DNA of 64,000 nucleotides, taken from Klebsiella michiganensis (GTDB lineage Bacteria; Pseudomonadota; Gammaproteobacteria; Enterobacterales; Enterobacteriaceae). The notes below the pieces were generated by a model. The model ran no database searches and was not told the DNA's origin. It was given only the letters and a program-made list of their open reading frames with translations. The stretch spans positions 62,001 through 126,000 of the forward strand of contig NZ_PRDB01000013.1 of NCBI RefSeq assembly GCF_002925905.1, given 5' to 3'. Below are positions 21,144-30,202 of the stretch, in pieces (the first letter of the stretch is position 1; each line of letters starts with the position of its first letter). A program made the translations under genes and the position numbers.

Positions 21144-22031
21144 CTAGCTGATGTCGACCTTCTGTATCTTCGTTTCCCGACGCATCGTCAGCGTGGAGCC
21201 CATCGAGGCAAGAATAATCGCCCCCAGCGCCAGCGTTTGGGTCGCGGTTAGCGTTTCCCCAAGAAACACCATTCCGGAAAGCGCGGCGAGAGCCGGCTCC
21301 ATGCTCATCAGGGTGCCAAAGGTCTTGCTGGGCATGCGGGTCAAGGCAACCATTTCCAGAGAGTAGGGCAGCGCGGTCGATAAAATGGCGATCCCCAGTC
21401 CCGGCAGCAGCAGCCCCCACTGAAAGAGCGTATCGCTGGCCTGGATCATCCCCATCGGGACGAAGACCACCGCAGCGATCAGCGACCCCATAGCGACCGT
21501 TGCGGGGCCATGCTCTTCGCCGGCGCGCTGGCCGGTCAGAATGTAGACCGCCCAGCAGGCGCCAGCGCCGAGGGCCAGCAGCGCGCCAATGGGATCGATC
21601 TGCGCCACGCTTTGCCCCAGCGGCAGTAGAAACCAGAGCCCGAGCACCGCCAGCGCCACCCAGACGAAATCGAGAGGGCGACGGGAGCCAAAGAGCGCCA
21701 CCGCCAGGGGGCCGGTAAATTCCAGCGCGACGGCGACGCCTAGCGGAATGCGCTGAATCGATAAATAGAACAGGTAGTTCATCGCACCGAGCGACAGGCC
21801 GTAGAAAAGCAGCGGCAGGCGCTGCTCCGGGGCAAAGCGCAGGCGCCAGGGTTTGAAGATAACCACCAGGATGAAGGTGCCGAGCGCGAGGCGCAGGGCG
21901 GTAACGCCTGGCGCACCCACCAGCGGGAAGAGTGACTTGGCCAGCGAGGCGCCACTCTGGATCGAAATCATGGCAATTAAAATAACCAGTATCGGCAACC
22001 ATGCCGGTACTTTGCGGGAAGAGCCGGGCAT
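21144..22031 (-). CDS. rhtA: RhtA, inner-membrane threonine/homoserine exporter (EamA/DMT family)
   Basis: 295 residues, start ATG 22031 with SD GGAGAAAGG; the frame extends 8 codons upstream to 22055 but that would bury the SD. Ten hydrophobic helices in two EamA repeats: GASLAKSLFPLVGAPGVTALRLALGTFILV and YSLEMVALTRMPSKTFGTLMSMEPALAALSG are typical. RhtA expels threonine, homoserine and related compounds. Same order dps-rhtA-ompX as E. coli. Confidence 0.94.
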   Translation of the reverse strand: MPGSSRKVPAWLPILVILIAMISIQSGASLAKSLFPLVGAPGVTALRLALGTFILVVIFKPWRLRFAPEQRLPLLFYGLSLGAMNYLFYLSIQRIPLGVAVALEFTGPLAVALFGSRRPLDFVWVALAVLGLWFLLPLGQSVAQIDPIGALLALGAGACWAVYILTGQRAGEEHGPATVAMGSLIAAVVFVPMGMIQASDTLFQWGLLLPGLGIAILSTALPYSLEMVALTRMPSKTFGTLMSMEPALAALSGMVFLGETLTATQTLALGAIILASMGSTLTMRRETKIQKVDIS

Positions 22032-22382
22032 CCTTTCTCCTGTCAATTTTGTCAAATGCGGTAAAGGTTCCAGTGTAAATGAATTACCCCGCGCCGGTTG
22101 AGCTAATGTTGAAAAAAAGGGGTGTAAAAGCAGTACAATAGCGCGGGGTTGAAGATAATTTCACCAGAAGATTAGGAATAATCTGGATACACGTCTGGCG
22201 CTTTATGAGCCTTAATAGGAGTATATTTGTAAAAAAGGTTTGTTTTCCAGTTTGTTATAGAAACGTAGAAACCTTTAGTTACATGAAAAAGTACGTTAGA
22301 CAATGTAAAGTGAAAAGAGTTTCCCAAAAGTTTTTGTTATATTTAAGGCTTAGGACTTATTAGAAACACATTTGAGGTGGTT
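22032..22382. promoter_or_regulatory. Divergent region rhtA-ompX
   Basis: 351 bp without a gene. A TTGAAA (22109-22114) and a TACAAT (22134-22139), 19 bp apart, form a candidate rightward promoter. Downstream is a long AT-rich leader that ends in GAGGTGG, the ompX SD. A leader of this kind is a possible sRNA target, but I see no defined sRNA gene. Confidence 0.4.
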
Positions 22383-22895
22383 ATGAATAAAATTGCACGT
22401 TTTTCAGCACTGGCCGTTGTTCTGGCTGCATCCGTAGGTACCACTGCTTTCGCCGCGACTTCTACCGTTACCGGTGGCTACGCGCAGAGCGACATGCAGG
22501 GTGAAGCGAACAAAGCAGGCGGTTTCAACCTGAAGTACCGCTACGAGCAAGACAACAACCCGCTGGGTGTTATCGGTTCTTTCACCTACACCGAAAAAGA
22601 TCGTTCTGAGTCTGGCGTTTACAAAAAAGGCCAGTACTACGGCATCACCGCAGGTCCGGCTTACCGTCTGAATGACTGGGCGAGCATCTACGGCGTAGTG
22701 GGTGTTGGTTACGGTAAATTCCAGGACAACAGCTACCCGAACAAATCTGACATGAGCGACTACGGTTTCTCTTACGGTGCTGGTCTGCAGTTCAACCCGA
22801 TCGAAAACGTTGCTCTGGACTTCTCCTACGAGCAGTCTCGCATTCGTAACGTTGACGTTGGCACCTGGATTGCTGGCGTAGGTTACCGCTTCTAA
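22383..22895 (+). CDS. ompX: Outer membrane protein OmpX
   Basis: 170 residues, start ATG 22383; a GTG two codons earlier (22377) would overlap the SD. The signal peptide MNKIARFSALAVVLAASVGTTAFA is cleaved before ATSTVTGGYAQSD. The mature 8-stranded barrel has alternating aromatic strands (GGFNLKYRYEQ, VIGSFTYTEKD, VALDFSYEQS) and ends in GVGYRF with the C-terminal Phe for BAM recognition. OmpX promotes adhesion and resistance to complement in related species. Codon use is that of a highly expressed gene. Confidence 0.97.
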   Translation: MNKIARFSALAVVLAASVGTTAFAATSTVTGGYAQSDMQGEANKAGGFNLKYRYEQDNNPLGVIGSFTYTEKDRSESGVYKKGQYYGITAGPAYRLNDWASIYGVVGVGYGKFQDNSYPNKSDMSDYGFSYGAGLQFNPIENVALDFSYEQSRIRNVDVGTWIAGVGYRF

Positions 22896-22910
22896 TCACT
22901 CCGGTGATAT

Positions 22911-22943
22911 AAAAAATCCGCCTCAAGGGGCGGATTTTTTTTG
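22911..22943 (+). terminator. Bidirectional terminator between ompX and opgE
   Basis: Stem AATCCGCC / GGCGGATT with loop TCAAGG (22915-22936); six A bases before and eight T bases from 22935 onward, so it can end both ompX and the convergent opgE. Confidence 0.92.
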
Positions 22944-22964
22944 CCTGCGGTTTACGCAACCGTG

Positions 22965-24542
22965 TTAATTGACGGTAAACGCGTCGGTACCCAGATGGGT
23001 ATAGTCCACTTTCTTCAGCTGGAAGTTAGTGATGTAGATGGGGCCGGCCTTCTGTTCCGAGATAAAACGATAGCGCGGGGCAATCTCCTGAGCGCTGATG
23101 CCGGTCCACTGCGAAAAGAAGCTGAGGAAGTCGTTGGCGGACCGCCGCGCTTTAATGACCTTATGCGCTTTATCATCGCTGGAGATCACCATAAAGGGGA
23201 CCTGGAAATTCTGCTGGTACTTATCGTCGTGCGCCAGATACTGCACCTCTTTCCCGCGCTCCTTAAAAGCCAGACCGTGATCGGAAAAATAGGTCATCGA
23301 GAAGGTTTCGCCCGAGTTTTGTAGCTGAGTATAAAGATCGCTCAGCAGCGTATCGGTTTGCGTCATGGTGTAGAGATAGCAGGAGGTCTCTTTCGACTGA
23401 ACAAAAACCGCGTATTTCCCTTTAGTGCGGTCGCAGGCCTGCGGATGCGAACCCATCAAATGCAGGACAATCAGCTGCGGCTGGGTGCGGCGGGTGGCAA
23501 GCACCTGCGCGGTCAGCTTTAATAGCTGCTCATCCTGAGTGTTTTTATTGGCCTCGAAATCGCCGTTCTTGAGGAACTGAACTTCGTCCGCGCGTTTGGC
23601 GATGCTGGCAATTGCCGTATCGTATTCGCCAATTTGCCCCTGATTCGAGAACCACCAGGTCTGAAAACCGGCGCGGTTGGCGAGGGTGACAAAGTTATCC
23701 TGAAACTGCGGTTTATCATCGACCACCCGGTTGAGGGTTAAACCGAGCGATTTCTGCGTTGAACCGCTGGCGGCAACGTAGTCATTGAACAGATAGCCTT
23801 TTACCGAGCTGGCGAACGGGGTGTTGTCCCAGTGGCCGCCAAAGGCGCCGAGCGCATCGCGACGCGCGCTCTCGCCGATCACCACCACATACAGATGATA
23901 TTTGGGCTTTACCGCCAGCACGTGCCAGCTGTCTTTCATATTCGCCAGCTGCGCCATTCGCGCCTGCTCATCCAGCACTTCATTATTATTCACAACCACG
24001 TCTTTAACGAAGCGTACGGCGGGGTAGCCGGTGTCGATAACCTTAAAGACGCCGCCCCAGGCGAGGTTTTGCACCGGCTGGAGAAAGAAAATAGCGGTGC
24101 AGAACAGCAGCCCCAGCGTCTCCATTTTCCCCCATCGCGCCGATGCATCCGGCTTGCGCCGTACGGCAATCACGCCGAGCGCAAAGATAAACACGGCCAG
24201 CAGATAGTTGTACCACGGGAAAATGGTCAGGATCTCGGTGGACTCTTCGATGTTTGTGGCATGCAGCGCCAGCAGCGTGTTGAAATTGGGCGCGCCGTAG
24301 GCCTGGCCGAAAGGATAGTACATGGCCGCCAGCAGCGAATAGGCGCCGATCGTCACTTTTTGCGCGCGCGGAAAGCTGCGCCACAGCAGATGCAGCACGC
24401 AGGTAAAAGCAACGGTATAGAGCAGGCTAAAGTCGTAGCCCAGCGCCAGGTTAATAAACAGCGATTGTAAAAAGTAGAATCCTGTCCATGGGTTCAGTAC
24501 CAGTCCGCGGGCGACCAGCGTTTCTTTCAGCGTGACATTCAT
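22965..24542 (-). CDS. opgE: Phosphoethanolamine transferase OpgE (YbiP)
   Basis: 525 residues, start ATG 24542 (MNVTLKETL); a start 3 codons earlier is less likely. An inner-membrane protein with N-terminal helices (FYFLQSLFINLALGYDFSLLY and following) and a C-terminal periplasmic sulfatase-type domain: metal and nucleophile regions VVVIGESARRDALGAFGGHWDNTPF, SGSTQKSLGLTLNR, HLMGSHP and YFSDHGLAFKERG. E. coli YbiP (OpgE) adds phosphoethanolamine to osmoregulated periplasmic glucans; the same role is inferred. Confidence 0.92.
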   Translation of the reverse strand: MNVTLKETLVARGLVLNPWTGFYFLQSLFINLALGYDFSLLYTVAFTCVLHLLWRSFPRAQKVTIGAYSLLAAMYYPFGQAYGAPNFNTLLALHATNIEESTEILTIFPWYNYLLAVFIFALGVIAVRRKPDASARWGKMETLGLLFCTAIFFLQPVQNLAWGGVFKVIDTGYPAVRFVKDVVVNNNEVLDEQARMAQLANMKDSWHVLAVKPKYHLYVVVIGESARRDALGAFGGHWDNTPFASSVKGYLFNDYVAASGSTQKSLGLTLNRVVDDKPQFQDNFVTLANRAGFQTWWFSNQGQIGEYDTAIASIAKRADEVQFLKNGDFEANKNTQDEQLLKLTAQVLATRRTQPQLIVLHLMGSHPQACDRTKGKYAVFVQSKETSCYLYTMTQTDTLLSDLYTQLQNSGETFSMTYFSDHGLAFKERGKEVQYLAHDDKYQQNFQVPFMVISSDDKAHKVIKARRSANDFLSFFSQWTGISAQEIAPRYRFISEQKAGPIYITNFQLKKVDYTHLGTDAFTVN

Positions 24543-24809
24543 AGTAAACAATCAAAAAGAGCCATGTGCGTCCCCTGGCATCAAGGGGTAAAACCTGCTG
24601 GACAGTGCGTGAAGAGGGTCTCTGCGAGCCGCAGTAGTGGCAGGGCTGACAAAAGATAGGGCTTGCAAATGTTAAGGTCAACCATCCATAACGGATTGTT
24701 TTGGGAGGAAGCTTACAAAACTTGAAAAAAGTTGCCGTAGCGCTGAGTAATCAGCCAGTTTGACGGGAAATTATGACAGAAAAATGAAGCGGCGTACCGC
24801 GACGCCGCA

Positions 24810-24935
24810 TTAGTTGTTGGGTTTATCCTGCTGGGGCTTGCCGTTGATCAGATCGCACAGCATACCGACAAGCATTAACCGTACTTTAAAAGGAGAATGG
24901 GTAAACACGTTTAAACACCTCTTGAATTCATTCAT
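24810..24935 (-). CDS. mntS: Small manganese protein MntS
   Basis: A 41-residue gene shorter than usual ORF cut-offs. It encodes MNEFKRCLNVFTHSPFKVRL then MLVGMLCDLINGKPQQDKPNN, close to the 42-residue E. coli MntS. MntS raises intracellular Mn(II), probably by inhibiting the exporter MntP. An SD-like AGGAGG precedes ATG 24935 and an MntR palindrome lies about 58 bp upstream. Divergent from mntR, as in E. coli. Confidence 0.93.
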   Translation of the reverse strand: MNEFKRCLNVFTHSPFKVRLMLVGMLCDLINGKPQQDKPNN

Positions 24936-24992
24936 CTCGACCTCCTGTAACTTCGTCCTTCACTCCTTGAAGGATGTGTGTATTACATACAG

Positions 24993-25010
24993 ATATAGCA
25001 CAGGCTATAT
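24993..25010 (-). promoter_or_regulatory. MntR operator of mntS
   Basis: Perfect 18-bp palindrome ATATAGCACAGGCTATAT (7-4-7). A partial second copy TATAGCTATGGCTA follows at about 25013-25026. Repression of mntS by Mn-MntR is expected. Confidence 0.85.
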
Positions 25011-25117
25011 TTTATAGCTATGGCTAAAACGTTAATTTTTTGTTCTCTGTGCGCGATCCATTACAATAGGGATCCTTTTATATGATGCTTGATGCGTCAC
25101 AGGAATGAGGAAGCACA

Positions 25118-25591
25118 ATGAACCGTCGCGCAGGTAAGCCAATAACAAAAAAAGTGACGCAGCTAGTGAATGTCGAAGAACACGTTGAGGGGTTTCGTCA
25201 GGTGCGCGAGGCGCATCGTCGGGAGCTGATTGATGACTACGTGGAGCTGATCTCCGATCTGATTATGGAAGTGGGGGAAGCCCGTCAGGTGGACATGGCC
25301 GCGCGTCTTGGGGTGTCGCAGCCAACGGTTGCGAAAATGTTAAAACGACTGGCCAGCGTCGGGCTGATCGAACAGATCCCATGGCGGGGGATCTTTTTAA
25401 CCCCGGAAGGTGAGAAGCTGGCGCATGAAAGCCGCGAACGCCACCAGATCGTCGAAAACTTTTTACTGGTGATCGGCGTTAGCCCGGAAATTGCGCGTCG
25501 CGACGCCGAAGGCATGGAGCACCACGTCAGCGAAGAGACGCTGGCGATGTTTAAACAGTTTACCCTCAAGCAGGGGTCACCGGGAGAATGA
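25118..25591 (+). CDS. mntR: Manganese-responsive regulator MntR
   Basis: 157 residues, DtxR family. The winged helix is [42 protein letters not shown] (about 59-100); the dimerisation/metal domain follows ([38 protein letters not shown]) with the His/Glu ligands for Mn(II). It represses mntH and mntS when Mn is high. The stop overlaps the ybiR start by 4 bp (ATGA), so ybiR is cotranslated with it. Confidence 0.95.
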   Translation: MNRRAGKPITKKVTQLVNVEEHVEGFRQVREAHRRELIDDYVELISDLIMEVGEARQVDMAARLGVSQPTVAKMLKRLASVGLIEQIPWRGIFLTPEGEKLAHESRERHQIVENFLLVIGVSPEIARRDAEGMEHHVSEETLAMFKQFTLKQGSPGE

Positions 25592-26694
25592 ACCTCGTCT
25601 TTGTTCAGTCGCTAATCCGCGACCGTTTTTTGCATCTGCTGCTGATCGTCGGCGTTGTTTTAAGCTTTTTTGTTCCGTTTGCCCCTGCAGGCTGGCTACA
25701 CGCCATTGACTGGCATACGATTATCACCCTTAGCGGGCTGATGCTACTGACCAAAGGTATTGAACTGAGCGGCTATTTTGACGTAATAGGTCGCAAAATG
25801 GCGCGCCGCTTTGTGACCGAGCGCCAGCTGGCCATCTTTATGGTGCTGGCGGCCGCGCTGCTATCCACCTTCTTAACCAACGACGTGGCGCTGTTCATCG
25901 TCGTGCCGCTCACGCTGACTCTAAAAAAATGGTGCGCCATCCCGACAAGCCGTCTCATCATTTTTGAAGCGCTGGCGGTGAACGCCGGGTCGTTGTTAAC
26001 GCCCATCGGTAACCCGCAAAATATTCTTCTCTGGGGGCGCTCGGGCCTCTCCTTTCCGGCCTTTATCGGCCAGATGCTGCCGCTGGCGGCAGCGATGATG
26101 CTCACCCTGCTGGCGCTGTGCTGGTTCTGTTTCCCCGCGAAGCGTCTCGACTATCAGAGTAGCGACAGGGCGCCCTCCTGGCGGCCAAAGCTGGTCTGGA
26201 GCTGCCTGGCGTTCTATGGGGTCTTTTTGACCGCCTTAGAGCTGAAGCAGGAGCTGTGGGGACTGGCGCTGATCGCGCTGGGTTTTTTGCTGCTGGCGCG
26301 GGCGGTCATTATCCACGTCGACTGGACGCTGCTGCTGGTCTTCATGGCGATGTTTATTGACGTTTACCTGTTGACCCAGCTACCGGCTCTCCAGCATGCG
26401 CTTAACGGCGTCGGCCAGCTCTCGGCAGGCGAATTGTGGCTGACGTCGATTGGCCTGTCGCAGTTTATCAGCAACGTCCCGGCGACCATTTTGCTGCTCA
26501 ATTACGTTCCACCATCGGTGCTGCTGGCCTGGGCGGTAAACGTCGGCGGGTTCGGCCTGCTGCCGGGCTCTCTGGCAAACCTGATTGCGCTGCGCATGGC
26601 TGGCGATCGCCGTATCTGGTGGCGTTTCCATATCTACTCTCTGCCCATGCTGCTGTGGGCCGCGCTGGTAGGGTACGGATTGCTGCAGCTCTGA
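25588..26694 (+). CDS. ybiR: YbiR, putative anion transporter (ArsB/NhaD-like)
   Basis: 368 residues with about 10-11 hydrophobic segments, related to the ion-transporter superfamily members ArsB/CitT ([77 protein letters not shown]). The NPQN loop is a typical re-entrant signature. The substrate is unknown. Fusion of its start to the mntR stop suggests a metal- or anion-related role, by inference only. Confidence 0.88.
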   Translation: MNLVFVQSLIRDRFLHLLLIVGVVLSFFVPFAPAGWLHAIDWHTIITLSGLMLLTKGIELSGYFDVIGRKMARRFVTERQLAIFMVLAAALLSTFLTNDVALFIVVPLTLTLKKWCAIPTSRLIIFEALAVNAGSLLTPIGNPQNILLWGRSGLSFPAFIGQMLPLAAAMMLTLLALCWFCFPAKRLDYQSSDRAPSWRPKLVWSCLAFYGVFLTALELKQELWGLALIALGFLLLARAVIIHVDWTLLLVFMAMFIDVYLLTQLPALQHALNGVGQLSAGELWLTSIGLSQFISNVPATILLLNYVPPSVLLAWAVNVGGFGLLPGSLANLIALRMAGDRRIWWRFHIYSLPMLLWAALVGYGLLQL

Positions 26695-26804
26695 TTTTCA
26701 GAGAATTGGGCAAGAAACGGACAGAAACGCCACATTCGCGCTCTCCTTTTCCGGGGTATAACTTTATTCACGATGGTGAATCACCCTGATTGAAGGAGAG
26801 TCCT

Positions 26805-27845
26805 ATGCGTTATCAAAAACTGGGCCATACCGGCCTTTTTGTCTCTGAGCTGTGCCTCGGCACCATGACCTTCGGCGGCGAAGGCGGCCTGTGGGGGAAA
26901 GTGGGGCAGCTGCGCCAGGCGGAGGCAGAGCAGCTGGTGGGCAGCGCGCTGGATGCGGGCATCAACTTCATCGACACCGCTGACGTCTATTCAGAAGGGC
27001 GCTCGGAAGAGATTACCGGCCAGGCGCTGAAGAATCTGAAAGTGCCGCGTGAAAACGTCGTCGTGGCGACCAAAGTGTTTGGCGAAACCGGCACCGCAGG
27101 CGTGAACTCGCGCGGCAGTTCGCGCTATCACATCATCGGCAGCGTGAAGGAGAGCCTGCGTCGCCTGCAGCTCGATCATATCGATCTCTATCAACTCCAT
27201 GGCTTCGATCCGGCGACCCCGATCGAAGAGACGCTGTATGCGCTGGATAACCTGGTGCAGCACGGCCACGTCCGCTATATCGGCGTGTCGAACTGGGCGG
27301 CATGGCAGATAGTCAAAGCGCTGGGCATTTCCGAACGTCTGGGGCTGGCGCGTTTTGCCTCGTTACAGGCTTACTACACTCTTGCCGGCCGGGATCTGGA
27401 GCGCGAGCTGGTGCCGATGATGCAGAGCGAAGGCCTGGGCCTGATGGTCTGGAGCCCGCTGGCGGGAGGGCTGCTCAGCGGTAAGTACGATCGCGATGGG
27501 CACTCGGCGAGCGGCGGCCGCCGTCAGGAGTTTGATTTCCCGCCGGTGAATAAAGCGCGGGCTTTTGACTGCATTGATGTGATGCGCGAGATTGCCGATG
27601 CGAAGGGTGTTTCGGTGGCGCAAATCGCGCTGGCCTGGCTGCTGCATCAGCCGGCGGTAAGCAGCGTGATTATTGGCGCGAAGCGCGCTGAGCAGCTCGC
27701 CGATAACCTCGCGGCGACCAGCATTGCCCTGAATGATGATGAACTGGCGCGGCTTGACGCGGTCAGCGCGCTGCCGCGAGAGTATCCGGGCTGGATGCTG
27801 GAGCGCCAGGGCGAATACCGCCGCGACCAGCTCGCCCAGCAGTAA
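26805..27845 (+). CDS. Aldo/keto reductase
   Basis: 346 residues, start ATG 26805 with SD AAGGAGAG. The (beta/alpha)8 fold has the catalytic tetrad recognisable as Asp and Tyr in FIDTADVYSEGRSEEITGQALK (about 53-74), Lys in VVVATKVFGE and His in DLYQLHGFDP. C-terminal VIIGAKRAEQL binds NADPH. Closest to the YajO/general aldo-keto reductase group; it reduces an aldehyde or ketone of unknown identity. Not in the E. coli order, so accessory. A strong terminator follows, separating it from the glycosidase operon. Confidence 0.88.
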   Translation: MRYQKLGHTGLFVSELCLGTMTFGGEGGLWGKVGQLRQAEAEQLVGSALDAGINFIDTADVYSEGRSEEITGQALKNLKVPRENVVVATKVFGETGTAGVNSRGSSRYHIIGSVKESLRRLQLDHIDLYQLHGFDPATPIEETLYALDNLVQHGHVRYIGVSNWAAWQIVKALGISERLGLARFASLQAYYTLAGRDLERELVPMMQSEGLGLMVWSPLAGGLLSGKYDRDGHSASGGRRQEFDFPPVNKARAFDCIDVMREIADAKGVSVAQIALAWLLHQPAVSSVIIGAKRAEQLADNLAATSIALNDDELARLDAVSALPREYPGWMLERQGEYRRDQLAQQ

Positions 27846-27861
27846 CTTCCTCTCTTGCACG

Positions 27862-27893
27862 CCGGATCGTCTGTTTCGCGATCCGGTTTTTTT
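27862..27893 (+). terminator. Terminator of the aldo/keto reductase gene
   Basis: Stem CCGGATCG / CGATCCGG with a 9-base loop followed by seven T bases. Confidence 0.92.
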
Positions 27894-27926
27894 ATCCGTT
27901 GCGCTCACAAAACGCGATCCTGGACT

Positions 27927-27985
27927 TTGCCTGACGGGAGAATTTCGTTTATATGACTAGTCATGAAATTAATATGACTAGTCAT
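27927..27985 (+). promoter_or_regulatory. Glycosidase promoter with twin palindromic operators
   Basis: Two identical perfect palindromes ATGACTAGTCAT at 27953-27964 and 27974-27985, 21 bp apart (two helical turns). A candidate promoter TTGCCT (27927-27932), 17 bp, TATATG (27950-27955) would place the first copy on the -10 and the second on the start of transcription, a repression geometry. GntR/HutC-type regulators bind such short dyads; the GntR gene at 29444 is the likely cognate. Confidence 0.75.
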
Positions 27986-27996
27986 AGGTGCGAGCG

Positions 27997-29373
27997 ATGA
28001 ACAGAACACTACCGGCAGATTTTTTATGGGGTAACTCGGTTTCCAGTATGCAAACCGAAGGGGCGTGGAATGAGGGCGGGAAGGGGATGTCGGTTTACGA
28101 TATCCGCCAGCCGGCGGAATTTGCGTCCGACTGGAAGGTGGCAACCGACTCGTACCACCGCTACCGGGAAGACTTCGACCTGATGCAGGATTTGGGCATG
28201 AACTGCTACCGCTTCCAGATTGCCTGGAGCCGCGTTTGCCCGGAAGGCGACGGTGAGTTCAATGAAGAAGGTATCGCCTTTTATCACCAGTTTATCGATG
28301 AACTGCTTGCCCGCGGCATTGAGCCGATGATCTGCCTCTATCACTTCGATATGCCGCTGTCGCTGGCTGAACGCTACAACGGTTTTACCGACCGTCGGGT
28401 GATGGAAGCCTTTATTCGTTACGGGCAGAAGATGATCGACTGCTTTGGCGACAAGGTGAAGTGGTGGCTGACCTTTAATGAACAGAACCTCTACCACATG
28501 CTGGACGCGTTTCTGATTTCAGGCTATATGCGCGGCGAGAAGACCCTGCGCGAGCTGTATCAGATCCAGCACCACGTGATGATGGCCCACGTGCACCTGA
28601 CGCAGTATCTGCACCAGGCGAAGCCGCAGTGCCTGATGGGCGGCATGCTGGCCCACGCGCTGGTCTATCCGGCGACCTGCAAACCGCGCGATATCCTTTG
28701 CGCCCAGCAGCTCGATGAGTTTTTAAACCAGAACCTGCTGCGCGCCTTCGCCGGAGAGGGCTACAGCCCGGAGGTCATGCACGTTGTCGCCCGCGAAGGC
28801 TTTGCGGATATCTACCGCGCAGAGGATCTGGCGCTGATGGCGCAGGTTAAAATCGACTATCTGGCCTTTAGCTACTACGCCAGCAAGGCGCTGGATAGCG
28901 ACCCGATCCCGCCGGGCACGCCGGTGAACCACTACATGCGGTTTGGCGATAAAAAGAATGACTTTCTGCAGGCCACCGAGTGGGGCTGGCAGATTGACCC
29001 GCTGGGCTTTCGCACCATCATTACCCGCTACTACAACGACTGGCGTCTGCCGGTATTCCCGATTGAAAACGGCATCGGGGTGATTGAGTCCTGGGACGGC
29101 GAAAATCCGGTCGCTGACGATTACCGCATCGCCTATCATCGCGACCATATCAACGCCATGAAAGAGGCGATGTTTGAGGACGGCGCGCGGGTGATTGGCT
29201 ATCTGGGCTGGGGGTTAATCGATATTCTCAGTTCGCAGGGAGATATGCGCAAGCGCTACGGGGTTGTCTACGTGAACCGTGAAAACCACGACCTTAAGGA
29301 CCTTAAGCGCGTCCCGAAGAAAAGCTATGCCTGGCTGAAGCGGGCCATCCGCAGTCACGGCGAAGAGATGTAG
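27997..29373 (+). CDS. Glycoside hydrolase family 1 (6-phospho-beta-glucosidase type)
   Basis: 458 residues, start ATG 27997 (an upstream GTG at 27988 is weaker). Family 1 marks: FLWGNSVSSMQTEGAWNEGGKG at the N-terminus (FLWG...E.GG), acid/base Glu162 in TFNEQN and the nucleophile Glu in FPIENGIGV (about 353). Such enzymes in enterobacteria usually act on 6-phospho-beta-glucosides from PTS uptake, but no PTS gene is beside it here, so the phosphorylated substrate is a family inference. Regulated by the twin operators upstream. Confidence 0.88.
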   Translation: MNRTLPADFLWGNSVSSMQTEGAWNEGGKGMSVYDIRQPAEFASDWKVATDSYHRYREDFDLMQDLGMNCYRFQIAWSRVCPEGDGEFNEEGIAFYHQFIDELLARGIEPMICLYHFDMPLSLAERYNGFTDRRVMEAFIRYGQKMIDCFGDKVKWWLTFNEQNLYHMLDAFLISGYMRGEKTLRELYQIQHHVMMAHVHLTQYLHQAKPQCLMGGMLAHALVYPATCKPRDILCAQQLDEFLNQNLLRAFAGEGYSPEVMHVVAREGFADIYRAEDLALMAQVKIDYLAFSYYASKALDSDPIPPGTPVNHYMRFGDKKNDFLQATEWGWQIDPLGFRTIITRYYNDWRLPVFPIENGIGVIESWDGENPVADDYRIAYHRDHINAMKEAMFEDGARVIGYLGWGLIDILSSQGDMRKRYGVVYVNRENHDLKDLKRVPKKSYAWLKRAIRSHGEEM

Positions 29374-29443
29374 CGGCGCCTCGCGCGGGCAGATGGTATA
29401 TTCTGCCCGCCAGCCACTATCAGACACGTAAAAGGATCCGGGA

Positions 29444-30160
29444 ATGACGGCCAAATATCTGAGTATCGCGCGGGAAATCAAAAAACGTATTATCAGCCGG
29501 CAGTATCCCGCCAGCGCGCCGTTACCCGACCAGTTCGCCTTAGCGGCGGAGTTCAGCACCAGCAGGATGACCATCCAGCAGGCGATGCGCCAGCTGATTG
29601 TCGAAGGCCTTATCTACACCCGTAAGGGGCAGGGAACCTTCGTGCGCAAAAACTTCCTCCAGCTTTCGCAGTGGGAGCTGCCCGGCAGCGACTATTTTGG
29701 CGCCACCAAAACCTGGGAGCATGTAGGGGAAGTGACCAGCCGGGTGATTCGCTTCGAGCTGCGTTTTCCGTCGGAAAAAGAGCAAAGCTCGTTGCTGATT
29801 GACGCCGATGCCCCGGTCTATGATTTCGTCCGCCTGCGGCTGCTCAACGAGGAACCCGTGTCGCTGGACCTCACCGTGATGCCCGTTGCGCTGGTGCCTG
29901 GCCTGAATAAAACGCATCTCGAAAGCTCGGTATTTCGCTACGTGCAGGAGACGCTGGGGCTGAAGATGATGGGATCGTATCGGGTGGTGCGGGCGGTGAA
30001 ACCGCAGGCGCTGGACAGAGAACATCTCAACTGCGAAGCGAGCGACCCGGTGCTGGAGGTGGAACAGGTGATCTATCTGGAGGATGGTACGCCGCTGGAG
30101 TATGCCCATTGCCACTATCGCTACGACCACGGCGGAATTATTCTGGTCAATAACGGATAA
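29444..30160 (+). CDS. GntR/HutC-family regulator
   Basis: 238 residues. N-terminal winged HTH IAREIKKRIISRQYPASAPLPDQFALAAEFSTSRMTIQQAMRQLIVEGLIYTRKGQGTFV (about 7-67) and a C-terminal UTRA ligand-binding domain (YDFVRLRLLNEEPVSLDLTVMP ... LEYAHCHYRYD). UTRA regulators of this type commonly sense sugar phosphates and repress glycosidase/PTS genes. It lies 70 bp after the family 1 glycosidase, whose promoter has twin ATGACTAGTCAT sites. No copy of that site is seen directly before this gene. Confidence 0.9.
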   Translation: MTAKYLSIAREIKKRIISRQYPASAPLPDQFALAAEFSTSRMTIQQAMRQLIVEGLIYTRKGQGTFVRKNFLQLSQWELPGSDYFGATKTWEHVGEVTSRVIRFELRFPSEKEQSSLLIDADAPVYDFVRLRLLNEEPVSLDLTVMPVALVPGLNKTHLESSVFRYVQETLGLKMMGSYRVVRAVKPQALDREHLNCEASDPVLEVEQVIYLEDGTPLEYAHCHYRYDHGGIILVNNG

Positions 30161-30165
30161 AAAAA

Positions 30166-30186
30166 TGGCGGGCACCGGGCCCGCCA
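30166..30186 (-). terminator. Terminator of ldtB (convergent with the GntR gene)
   Basis: Stem TGGCGGGC / GCCCGCCA with a 5-base loop; seven A bases on the left give a T run when read leftward. Confidence 0.88.
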
Positions 30187-30202
30187 CTCTGCGCGATGCT
30201 TT

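Noticed and set aside
24814..25017. 67-codon open frame opposite mntS
   Set aside because: Antisense to the recognised mntS gene and its operator. An antisense sRNA (RybA in E. coli) may exist here, but I could not support its boundaries.
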